DNA of 11,354 nucleotides from Elusimicrobiaceae bacterium (GCA_024405075.1 JAKSPG010000029.1:1-11354); one strand, 5' to 3'. Counted from the stretch's first letter, positions 5,686 to 11,354 are shown. The notes: generated from the sequence alone by a model not told the origin. Program-made: numbers and translations.

Positions 5686-7416
5686 TTATTTATCGTATTT
5701 GTTAACGTATTCTTTTTTCCAAATATAACCACCGGCAGTTTTACGGGTTCCTCGGCATGCTCCGGCGATATTGGAATCACAAATCCCAGTTTCTTTTGCG
5801 GCTTCGGAAATCAAGTCAAATACTTTTAGAATTTTGGAAGTCTTTGCGTCGCACATATATAGTTTATATTGTTTGGACTTGCACTTAATATTACATTGGG
5901 GGCAGGTTTTTTTTCTGATGTGTCTAATATAAATTCTTTTGGGATATGATGTGCCGCACTCCTTGCATATCCACCAAACTTCTTCGCGAGAACCTACAGG
6001 AAACATATTAGGGGTTAATCCTTGATTTTTCTCATAGTCCCATTCTTCCGCCAAGTCGGCCCTCACTACTGCCAAAGATTTTTTAAACGTGGCATTTTCC
6101 CTGTACGCATTAATTTTATACCGATCTCTTTCAATATTTACATCCGCCGATATTTTGCGGATCAGCATACCATTATGGCGCAGATATTGTTTTCGTGGAT
6201 TCCACCCGAAGTCGGACTCCAACATCCACAATAATTCTCTAATGATTTTATCAAGTCCTTGAGTATTATCACAGTCATCTAAAGTAGGTTCAATGAAAGT
6301 ATAATCCGAAGTAAAATTAAAAACATCGGAGTTGTCTTTGGCGCATATACGGATGAGTTTAATTCTGTGCTGTCGGCAAGTGTTATATTTAATTTTTTCA
6401 CGTTTTAAGGACCTTTCTTTTTTATGGTAAAAAGAACCATCGTATTCCACAGCAACTCTTTTAGAGGGTATATAAATGTCCAATTCCATACCATTATCAA
6501 AAATATCTCTATACCTGTTTATGGCATCGGGGAAAACTTGTTTAACGTAGTAATATATAGCTTGTTCCGGAAATGAAGTTTGATTGCCTTCTTTGCATTT
6601 TGGACATCCTTGGTGACTGATGGCTCTTTCACATGCTCTTGCTTGGTAGTCATGTCCTTTCGGGCATTTCCACCATACCTTTCTTGCGCTTCCTGCCACA
6701 ACATCAGTCGGTTTTAGATCGCCATTTTTGGTAGGATGCCACTCTTTAGCGATGTCAGGATGTGTGGTAGCCAGGTCATTATATCCTATTAACACTTTTT
6801 TATTGGAACAATATGGGCAACCTCGTCCTTCGGTTTTATGAGCAGTTGCCGCTTCATAACTATGACCTTTTGAGCATTTCCACCATACCTTTTTATTAGA
6901 TCGAGCGGTTACTTCAGTTGGTTTCAATATGTTTTTCTCATAATCCCAATCTTTTAACAGTTCAGGGTGTCTTGTCGCTAAATCATTGTATCCTGGCCAT
7001 ATTTTTTCGTTAGTACAGTAGGGACAACCATATCCAAAAGTTCGTCCCGATATTGCCCTTTCCCATTTGTGTCCTTTACTACAAATCCACCATGCTTTTT
7101 TGTTCGAGCCTGCTGTGACTTCAGTTGGTTTTAATGTGTTTTTTTCGTAATCCCATTCCTTTAAGAGTTCAGGATGTGTTGTAGCCAAATCATTGTACCC
7201 TGGCCATACCTTTAGATTACGACAAAAGGGACAACTGGACCCAGCAAAATGTCTTGCATGTATGCTAGCTATCCATTTATGCCCCTTACTACAAACCCAA
7301 TGGGCCTTTTTATTCATTCCTAAAGTCAGCTGTGTAGGATCAAGCCCTTCCTTTGTGTTGGCTTCCCAATCCCATTCTTTCATTAATTCTGCGTTTTCGA
7401 TGATGTATTTAGGCAT
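5686..7416 (-). CDS. Zinc-ribbon-repeat protein with Vsr-like nuclease domain and NUMOD1-like C-terminus
   Basis: 576 residues from the ATG at 7416, which follows TATAAT by 16 bp; the frame stays open 36 codons further up, through the promoter. Four tandem units of about 70 residues fill 1-275, each with a W-D/H-x(3)-N...L-x-P-T segment and a zinc ribbon, C-x2-K-G-H ... C-P-x-C (ligands near 42/62/65, 112/131/134, 181/200/203, 251/271/274), matching the probable zinc-ribbon family DUF4379. Residues 280-365 look like a Vsr/EDxHD-type nuclease: Glu284, Glu311-x-Asp313 in ELDIYIPSKRVAVEYDG, and His331. A fifth ribbon at 484-508 uses CKEC. Residues 525-567 (ISEAAKETGICDSNI...AGGYIWKK) resemble the NUMOD1/IENR1 DNA-binding module of homing endonucleases. 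It is visibly more AT-rich than its neighbours and flanked by repeats, so likely acquired; a free-standing homing-type endonuclease is my best reading. DNA repair or restriction is possible. Confidence 0.85.
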   Translation of the reverse strand: MPKYIIENAELMKEWDWEANTKEGLDPTQLTLGMNKKAHWVCSKGHKWIASIHARHFAGSSCPFCRNLKVWPGYNDLATTHPELLKEWDYEKNTLKPTEVTAGSNKKAWWICSKGHKWERAISGRTFGYGCPYCTNEKIWPGYNDLATRHPELLKDWDYEKNILKPTEVTARSNKKVWWKCSKGHSYEAATAHKTEGRGCPYCSNKKVLIGYNDLATTHPDIAKEWHPTKNGDLKPTDVVAGSARKVWWKCPKGHDYQARACERAISHQGCPKCKEGNQTSFPEQAIYYYVKQVFPDAINRYRDIFDNGMELDIYIPSKRVAVEYDGSFYHKKERSLKREKIKYNTCRQHRIKLIRICAKDNSDVFNFTSDYTFIEPTLDDCDNTQGLDKIIRELLWMLESDFGWNPRKQYLRHNGMLIRKISADVNIERDRYKINAYRENATFKKSLAVVRADLAEEWDYEKNQGLTPNMFPVGSREEVWWICKECGTSYPKRIYIRHIRKKTCPQCNIKCKSKQYKLYMCDAKTSKILKVFDLISEAAKETGICDSNIAGACRGTRKTAGGYIWKKEYVNKYDK

Positions 7417-7432
7417 AGTGATTATTACCATT

Positions 7433-7438
7433 ATTATA
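7433..7438 (-). promoter_or_regulatory. -10 element of the nuclease gene
   Basis: A perfect TATAAT on the minus strand leaves a leader of only about 10 nt before the ATG at 7416, with no Shine-Dalgarno. A TTGACA at 7443-7448 is too close (4 bp) to be its -35, but could pair with ATAATC at 7420-7425 at 17 bp. Confidence 0.45.
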
Positions 7439-7457
7439 GCATTGTCAAAACAGTCAG

Positions 7458-7558
7458 TACTTTTCTGCCAAAAGTATGTAGAATGGCAGAATAAAATACC
7501 AAGTTCGATTCCTATAATAGGCATAGAACTTTAAGAATTTTTCTGCCATTTTTCTGCC
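7458..7558. repeat. Cluster of TTCTGCC motifs upstream of the nuclease gene
   Basis: TTCTGCC(A) occurs at 7463-7470, 7482-7489 (inverted), 7541-7548 and 7552-7558, and once on the other side of the gene at 5563-5570. The first is the centre of a palindrome: tactttt (7458-7464), ctgcc, aaaagta (7470-7476). Such a cluster next to a gene start suggests operator or nuclease target sites. Confidence 0.55.
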
Positions 7559-7604
7559 GAGTACTTTCCCGTTTTTGACATTTTTTGACCACCCTAAAAT
7601 ATGA

Positions 7605-7703
7605 TTTCTCGACGAGAAAGTATAAAAGAGAGTGGTTCAGTAAAAAAGGGCGGTTTTTAGGGCCTAAAATTGCGCGGGAAATTTGATTTTATCGACGAGA
7701 AAA
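7605..7703. promoter_or_regulatory. Two TCGACGA-centred palindromes
   Basis: TTTCTCG-A-CGAGAAA at 7605-7619 is a perfect odd palindrome. A second site at 7687-7703 (ttttatcg-a-cgagaaaa) is palindromic but for one position. They are about 190-290 bp upstream of the nuclease ATG. The rest of 7525-7738 has no gene. Confidence 0.5.
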
Positions 7704-7735
7704 ATTTAGGCCCCGCGATTGCGGAGCCCAAATTT
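7702..7735 (-). terminator. Terminator-like hairpin behind the second tRNA 3'-end copy
   Basis: A 15-bp stem with two G-U type pairs (7721-7735 with 7702-7716), 4-nt loop, T run on the minus strand. It starts 3 nt beyond the copy of the tRNA 3' end at 7739, exactly as the terminator of the real tRNA does at 7930. Confidence 0.7.
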
Positions 7736-7738
7736 TAC

Positions 7739-7931
7739 TGCGCCCACCAGGGGACTTGGTCACAAGTCCGCTCGTTGACCCTCGCGGCTCGCGACCCCGC
7801 CTCCCCATGCTCGCCTTTCACTTCGTTCAAACTCGCATAAGGCTCCGGCTTTCAAGTCCTGACGTGCACCAAGCAGTTGGTGCACTGTGGACCAAATTTT
7901 AAGCCCGCACATTAAGTGCGGGCTCAAAATC
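7739..7931 (-). mobile_element. tRNA-linked element E1, behind the CAT tRNA
   Basis: A 193-bp unit between the tRNA 3' end (7932) and a partial copy of it at 7739-7758 (TGCGCCCACCAG, two extra G, GACTTG). In tRNA orientation it holds a terminator, a perfect 9-bp hairpin (7877-7885 with 7864-7872, loop CTGC), an 11-nt reverse complement of the tRNA T-arm (7851-7861), and blocks shared with E2 (7813-7832, 17 of 20 identical; CCGCGAGGG at 7779-7787). The end has a hairpin GGACTTG/CAAGTCC that runs into the tRNA-end copy. There is no credible protein. It could be a non-autonomous insertion, an rtT-like repeat, or a tRNA-linked small RNA. Confidence 0.65.
7896..7930 (-). terminator. Terminator of the CAT tRNA
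   Basis: A 15-bp stem with one G-U pair (7916-7930 with 7896-7910) and 5-nt loop, GC-rich core GCCCGCAC, ending in a T-rich tract. It starts one nucleotide after the tRNA. Confidence 0.8.
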
Positions 7932-8005
7932 TGCGCCCACCAGGACTTGAACCTGGAACCCATCGATTATGAGTCGATTGCTCTAACCAATTGAGCTATA
8001 GGCGC
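7932..8005 (-). tRNA. tRNA with anticodon CAT (Met elongator or Ile2)
   Basis: 74 nt with acceptor stem GCGCCTA/TGGGCGC, discriminator A, anticodon stem ATCGA/TCGAT and loop CTCATAA, anticodon CAT. The T-arm is CCAGG-TTCAAGT-CCTGG. CCA is not encoded. The lysidine-type Ile2 and elongator Met tRNAs cannot be separated with confidence by eye. Its 3' end is repeated at 7739 and 5520. Confidence 0.93.
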
Positions 8006-8017
8006 GAGTACCTTTTT

Positions 8018-8023
8018 ATTATA
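8018..8023 (-). promoter_or_regulatory. -10 element of the CAT tRNA
   Basis: A perfect TATAAT on the minus strand, 12 bp before the tRNA 5' end. No good -35 is seen. Confidence 0.6.
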
Positions 8024-8053
8024 ACAAATTTCCCATGACACCCACGGGGCAAA

Positions 8054-8082
8054 TTGTGCGTGGCTTTAAAATGTGCTAGAAT
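8054..8082 (+). promoter_or_regulatory. Promoter of tRNA-Gln
   Basis: -35 TTGTGC (8054-8059), 17-bp spacer, -10 TAGAAT (8077-8082) with an extended TGC in front; 11 bp to the tRNA 5' end. Confidence 0.7.
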
Positions 8083-8093
8083 ATAAGTGTTAA

Positions 8094-8164
8094 TCCGGGA
8101 TGGTGTAATGGTAACACGGGTGCCTCTGGAGCATTAATTCTAGGTTCGAATCCTAGTCCCGGAA
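8094..8164 (+). tRNA. tRNA-Gln(CTG)
   Basis: 71 nt with acceptor stem TCCGGGA/TCCCGGA, discriminator A, short D-arm, anticodon stem GGTGC/GCATT (two G-U pairs) and loop CTCTGGA, anticodon CTG. T-arm CTAGG-TTCGAAT-CCTAG. CCA is not encoded. Divergent from the CAT tRNA. Confidence 0.93.
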
Positions 8165-8170
8165 AATTTG

Positions 8171-8195
8171 AAAACCTGCCTTTTGAGCAGGTTTT
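8171..8195 (+). terminator. Terminator of tRNA-Gln
   Basis: A 9-bp stem (8171-8179 with 8187-8195), 7-nt loop, then a T run. Confidence 0.9.
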
Positions 8196-8210
8196 TAATT
8201 TTTTGAGACA

Positions 8211-8329
8211 GCAACACCAACTGCTTGGTGTTGCGTTAGGATTCGAAGCCCGCAGCGATGGTTGCCGTTTGAGCAAAGCGAAAGGCAAAAACCGCGAGGG
8301 CGGGCAGAAGGCCTAGGACGGGTTAGGCC
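8211..8329 (+). mobile_element. tRNA-linked element E2, behind tRNA-Gln
   Basis: Related to E1 in content and order. It starts 46 nt after the tRNA 3' end with a perfect 10-bp hairpin (8211-8220 with 8225-8234, loop CTGC). Next come TAGGATTCGAA (8237-8247), the exact reverse complement of the tRNA-Gln T-arm at 8145-8155, the shared block at 8267-8286, CCGCGAGGG at 8292-8300, and a closing hairpin GGCCTA/TAGGCC (8310-8315 with 8324-8329). Unlike E1 it has no clear copy of the tRNA 3' end at its far side. No protein is credible. Confidence 0.6.
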
Positions 8330-8358
8330 CAAAGGATCTGTGCTCCCTCGTTCAAAAC

Positions 8359-8392
8359 CAAAAAAAGGGAGCTTTCCCAAAGGACGCTCCCT
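8359..8392 (-). terminator. Terminator of the ankyrin gene
   Basis: On the minus strand AGGGAGC (8386-8392) pairs with GCTCCCT (8366-8372), followed by seven T. It is 20 bp past the gene. Confidence 0.85.
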
Positions 8393-8412
8393 GTTCATTA
8401 CTTGTATACAAT

Positions 8413-9051
8413 CTATCTCTTTTCGCCGTTTACAAATCCGTGCGGATGCGGGCCGATAATCGCCAACACCCTAAAGGCCAACGCATAATCCTCTTTTTCT
8501 TCTTGAGAAAATTTATCGTTCTCCGCTAACATTTCGGCCACGGTCCGCCCATCCAGTGTTTTAGTATCCGCATCCGCCCCGGCACGTAACAATTTTTTAA
8601 CCACGCCCGGCGTATTGTAGCGGGCTGCAAACTACAGGGCCGTATACCCGGCGTTATCTACCGTGTTTACCGGAGCCCCGGCCGCCAACAAATGCATAAG
8701 TACTTCTTCCGACGGGTTATACCGCGCCGCCATCATCAAGGCCGTCTGTCCCGTCACATCAATAATAGACGGGTCTGCCCCCATTTGTAACAGGTGGCGA
8801 ATCATCCCCTCATCATCGGTATGCCGAACGGCATAAAAAAGGGCCGTTCGCCCGGCTTTGTCGCGCGCGTTGAGGTTATCGGAACGGCGAATCATGCGCA
8901 AGACTCGTTGTTTTTCGGTTGCCTGTTCAAAAGAACGCATGAGTTTTGTCGCTCCGCGCTCGTCAGCAGCATTTGTGTGGTAACGGTACCAAAGCCCACT
9001 GCCAAAAAGTACCACAGCCGCCAGTAAAAATACGAATAAACTTTTGTTCAT
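8413..9051 (-). pseudogene. Membrane-anchored ankyrin-repeat protein with in-frame TAG
   Basis: The frame codes for 212 positions from the ATG at 9051 but has a TAG at 8632-8634 (position 140). The N-terminus is a signal anchor (MNKSLFVFLLAAVVLFGSGLWY) and should place the repeats outside the cytoplasmic membrane. Ankyrin repeats follow: DKAGRTALFYAVRH...HLLQMGADP, DVTGQTALMMAARYN...HLLAAGAPV, DNAGYTAL-stop-FAARYN...KLLRAGADA, and DGRTVAEMLAEN. The stop falls inside the third repeat and reading continues in the same frame with perfect repeat consensus, so it is recent or read through. CAG to TAG is the simplest single change. Other genes here end in TAG, including this one, so TAG is a normal stop. 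The ATG has no RBS and lies 6 bp from TACAAT. Confidence 0.85.
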
Positions 9052-9057
9052 ATTTGT

Positions 9058-9063
9058 ATTGTA
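9058..9063 (-). promoter_or_regulatory. -10 element of the ankyrin gene
   Basis: TACAAT on the minus strand with only 6 bp to the ATG at 9051, so the transcript would start at or beside the start codon. No Shine-Dalgarno is present. Leaderless translation is plausible. Confidence 0.45.
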
Positions 9064-9091
9064 GCACTTTTTCGGCGCGGCTCACGCCAAT

Positions 9092-9126
9092 TTGGTAAAA
9101 TATAAGTAATCATTTACCAAACGAGG
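9092..9126 (+). promoter_or_regulatory. Inverted repeat and RBS upstream of lysS
   Basis: TTGGTAAA (9092-9099) and TTTACCAA (9113-9120) are perfect inverted arms with a 13-nt AT-rich spacer. They overlap the likely promoter or leader of lysS and could be an operator or a leader hairpin. The Shine-Dalgarno GAGG is at 9123-9126, 7 bp before the ATG. No T-box features are seen. Confidence 0.5.
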
Positions 9127-9133
9127 TTCTACT

Positions 9134-10648
9134 ATGGCTGACAACACGCAAGCCCAACACAACAATTCTTTAGACGAAATTATCAAACAACGCTACGCGG
9201 AAGTAGACGAAATCCGCGGCATGGGCGTAATGCCGTATCCCAACCGTTGTGAAAAAACAATTTCCTGCCTGGGCGCTAAAAACGCCGAAGAAAATACCGA
9301 AGTCGCCACCGCCGGGCGCATCATCCAACTGCGCCTAATGGGCAAGGCCGCTTTTGCGCACTTGCGGGATTTTTCGGGCCGTGTGCAACTTTACATTGCC
9401 AAAGACCAACTGGGTGATGAGCCGTACCAATTCTTCAAAAAACATATCGCCGTGGGCGATTTTGTGCAAGTGAAAGGGCACATATTTGTTACCAAAACGG
9501 GCGAAAAAACAATTAAAGTTACGTCGCTTGGGTTACTGTCCAAAGCTATCCGCCCCATGCCGGAAAAATACCACGGCTTGCAAGATACCGAAGTTCGCTT
9601 CCGCAAACGCCACTTGGACTTAATTGCCAACGAAGAAGTAAAAGATATTTTCGTTAAACGCGCCAAAATCATTTCTTCTATCCGCGAAACATTAGACGAA
9701 AAAGGATTTTTGGAAGTAGAAACCCCCATTTTGAACCCGTCGTCCGGCGGTGCGATTGCGCGCCCGTTTGAAACGTACCACAACGCGCTCAAAATGCCGC
9801 TGTATATGCGTATTGCGTTGGAACTGCATCACAAACGTTTAATTGTGGGCGGGCTGGATAAAATTTATGAAATCGGGCACATGTTCCGCAACGAAGGCAT
9901 TGATACCACCCACAACCCGGAATTTACCATGATGGAATTGTACCAAGCATATGGAGATGTCAATTCCATGGCCGATTTGTTTGATGAAATTTTAGGTAAC
10001 GCCGCCAAAGCCATCGGCGCGGAAAAAGTGCAATTCCGCGGCTACGAAGTGGATTTGCGCCCGCCGTTTAAACGCCTTTACATTCCGCAAGCGTGGCAGG
10101 AAAAATTCGGGCGCGATATTCATGAAGTGTTAAACGGCCGCCAGTTTAACCGCGAAAAATTGGAAGAAGTCGCGCGCGAACAGGGCGTTAAATTTACGGA
10201 AAACGACAGCGACTCCGCCATCTTTGACGAACTCTTTGAGGGGAAATTACTTGCCGATTACCACAACCCGGTAATTGCGCTGGATTATCCTACCGCCGTC
10301 AGCCCGTTTGCCAAAACTAAACCGGGCGACCCGGAACTGGTGGAACGGTTTGAAGTGTTTGTGAACGGGCAAGAACTCGGCAACGCGTATACAGAACTCA
10401 ACGACCCGGCCGACCAGTTGCAACGCTTGAAAGACCAAGCCGCCGCTAAGGCTGCGGCCAAAGGGGAAGATGCCGAAAATGCCGACATTTTGGACGCCGA
10501 TTATATTGAGGCGTTGGAAAGCGGTATGCCGCCGACGGGTGGTACGGGCATCGGCATTGACCGGATTATTATGATGCTGACGGGGCAAGACTCTATTAGA
10601 GAGATTATCTTGTTCCCCACCCTTAAAAAGTTAGAAGAAGGTAAATAA
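9134..10648 (+). CDS. lysS: Lysyl-tRNA synthetase, class II
   Basis: A complete 504-residue cytoplasmic enzyme that charges tRNA-Lys with lysine using ATP. The N-terminal OB-fold anticodon-binding domain is at about 50-150 (AGRIIQLRLMGKAAFAHLRD, VGDFVQVKGH). The class II core shows motif 1 around 154-166 (VRFRKRHLDLI), motif 2 at 250-269 (MFRNEGID, THNPEFTMMEL) with Arg252 and Glu254, and motif 3 at 470-477 (GTGIGIDR) with the ATP-binding Arg477. Length and motif spacing are normal. The insertion near 430-455 is Ala/Lys-rich. It is monocistronic as far as the window shows, and none of the nearby tRNAs is tRNA-Lys. Confidence 0.98.
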   Translation: MADNTQAQHNNSLDEIIKQRYAEVDEIRGMGVMPYPNRCEKTISCLGAKNAEENTEVATAGRIIQLRLMGKAAFAHLRDFSGRVQLYIAKDQLGDEPYQFFKKHIAVGDFVQVKGHIFVTKTGEKTIKVTSLGLLSKAIRPMPEKYHGLQDTEVRFRKRHLDLIANEEVKDIFVKRAKIISSIRETLDEKGFLEVETPILNPSSGGAIARPFETYHNALKMPLYMRIALELHHKRLIVGGLDKIYEIGHMFRNEGIDTTHNPEFTMMELYQAYGDVNSMADLFDEILGNAAKAIGAEKVQFRGYEVDLRPPFKRLYIPQAWQEKFGRDIHEVLNGRQFNREKLEEVAREQGVKFTENDSDSAIFDELFEGKLLADYHNPVIALDYPTAVSPFAKTKPGDPELVERFEVFVNGQELGNAYTELNDPADQLQRLKDQAAAKAAAKGEDAENADILDADYIEALESGMPPTGGTGIGIDRIIMMLTGQDSIREIILFPTLKKLEEGK

Positions 10649-10677
10649 CAACGCTGAAAAATTTGCGTTTTAGGTAC

Positions 10678-10730
10678 AACGCCATTAGGACGGCACTTGA
10701 TGTAAAAACTGCTAATGTCCTAATGGCGTT
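10678..10730. terminator. Perfect 14-bp inverted repeat between lysS and pilin 2
   Basis: AACGCCATTAGGAC (10678-10691) and GTCCTAATGGCGTT (10717-10730) pair perfectly around a 25-nt loop. It lies between convergent genes and may be a shared terminator, but neither strand has a T run and the loop is large. It could be a small palindromic repeat. Confidence 0.5.
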
Positions 10731-10750
10731 TGCTATATAGTAAAATCTTC

Positions 10751-11341
10751 TTATTCAAACAAACTCATTAATCCCCAATACTCTTTGTATGTCTTTCCCA
10801 TTACCTTATGACAAAACTTGCCGACATCACAATTCGTCCCGCACGAACGGCCATAGTAGGCCTCTTCACAAATCGTACGATGCTCATAAGAAGGGATACT
10901 GCCCTTCGTATCCAAATAATATACAAAACCCGTACATTTGTGTTCGCCGGTAGTAAAATAAGCAGATAATATAAAATTCCGCTGCACACCTATATTATAT
11001 AGTGAAATTTCAAAATCATCAAATATTCTTGTTGCCTGAGAAACCAGAGAACCGTTGCAAGATGCTTCCCTAAATCCAACCGCAGTACCCCCGACATCTA
11101 TATCTAACTCATCAAAAGAAGTGGGATATGCACCATTATGCAAATAATATACTTCTGCGGCTTGGGCTACGGAAGTAATCAGCGTTTGTAATTTGGCAGC
11201 GCGCGATTTCCAAACTGCTTTTTGATATTGCGGCAACGCTATCGCCGCGAGTATCCCGATAATTAAAACAACCACCAACAACTCAATTAACGTAAACGCT
11301 TTGACGTCTAAACGGCCTGTAAAACTACTTTTATTTTGCAT
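10751..11341 (-). CDS. Type IV prepilin / pseudopilin (pilin 2), Ala at the cleavage site
   Basis: A 196-residue pilin-like subunit. FTLIELLVVVLIIGILAAIALPQYQKAV is nearly identical to pilin 1 and keeps Glu5. The leader is longer (15 residues, MQNKSSFTGRLDVKA), and the residue before Phe is Ala, not the Gly that prepilin peptidase normally needs. YYLHNGAYPTSFDEL follows, then a C-terminal head with six Cys, four of them in TICEEAYYGRSCGTNC, FCHK. RBS: a G-run (11348-11353) 6 bp before the ATG. It lies opposite lysS with no pilus genes nearby. Processing may be slow or absent. Confidence 0.92.
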   Translation of the reverse strand: MQNKSSFTGRLDVKAFTLIELLVVVLIIGILAAIALPQYQKAVWKSRAAKLQTLITSVAQAAEVYYLHNGAYPTSFDELDIDVGGTAVGFREASCNGSLVSQATRIFDDFEISLYNIGVQRNFILSAYFTTGEHKCTGFVYYLDTKGSIPSYEHRTICEEAYYGRSCGTNCDVGKFCHKVMGKTYKEYWGLMSLFE

Positions 11342-11354
11342 ATATATCCCCCCT

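Noticed and set aside
7417..7524. 36-codon N-terminal extension of the nuclease frame
   Set aside because: It runs through the TATAAT promoter and TTCTGCC repeats, and similarity to the repeat unit begins only after the ATG at 7416.
8300..8330. Copy of the tRNA-Gln 3' end at the far side of E2
   Set aside because: Only short pieces such as CCTAG match; there is no run comparable with the E1 case.
7760..8398. Several 60-70-codon frames over the tRNA and E1/E2 region
   Set aside because: They read through tRNA genes and structured elements; similarity between E1 and E2 is at nucleotide and structure level, not codon level.
8632..8634. Recoded TAG (altered genetic code)
   Set aside because: The binding-protein gene and the ankyrin gene itself end in TAG, so it is used as a stop here.

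Overview
The window looks like a gut-type member of the Elusimicrobiota. This rests on two class III/type IV prepilins with the leader-proximal sequence typical of that phylum (FTLIELLVVVLIIGILAA, then a K-S-R segment and YYLxNGAYxTS), moderate GC, short intergenic spaces and ordinary sigma-70-like promoters. The phylum call is an inference from protein style; no rRNA is present.

Layout. 1-128: a very A-rich stretch, then a promoter and RBS. 129-593: pilin 1 (+). 594-1063: no convincing gene, but two copies of an element with shared flanks and different central hairpins, enclosing a structured stretch. 1064-3822 (-): tRNA-Pro(TGG), a C39-like cysteine peptidase that begins 8 nt after the tRNA, and an oligopeptide-binding lipoprotein joined to the peptidase by an ATGA overlap. 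3938-4660 (+) and 4734-5327 (-): two convergent exported proteins of unknown function sharing a terminator. 5328-7738: an AT-rich accessory segment with one large gene, a zinc-ribbon-repeat/Vsr-like nuclease with a NUMOD1-like C-terminus. 7739-8345: two divergent tRNA genes (CAT and Gln-CTG), each followed by a related structured element. 8413-9051 (-): a membrane-anchored ankyrin protein interrupted by an in-frame TAG. 9134-10648 (+): lysS. 10751-11341 (-): pilin 2.

The most interesting part is 5510-8345. Each of the two tRNAs is followed about 46 nt downstream by an element with a perfect hairpin: same CTGC loop and six inner pairs, but three outer pairs changed in a compensatory way. Next to the hairpin each element carries 11 nt that are the exact reverse complement of the T-arm of its own tRNA. 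The CAT tRNA also has its 3' end repeated in the same orientation 193 bp away, with a terminator hairpin right behind it as at the real tRNA, and its last 11-12 nt recur again at 5520 on the far side of the nuclease gene. This resembles tandem insertions at a tRNA 3' end with a homing-type nuclease as cargo or agent, but no integrase is visible. The E. coli tyrT/rtT repeats are the nearest known analogue for a repeated tRNA 3' end; the tRNA-matched antisense segment is not something I recognise.

The other genes are ordinary: the peptidase/binding-protein pair suggests peptide use, lysS is a complete class II enzyme, and the pilins are two of what is probably a dispersed pilin family.
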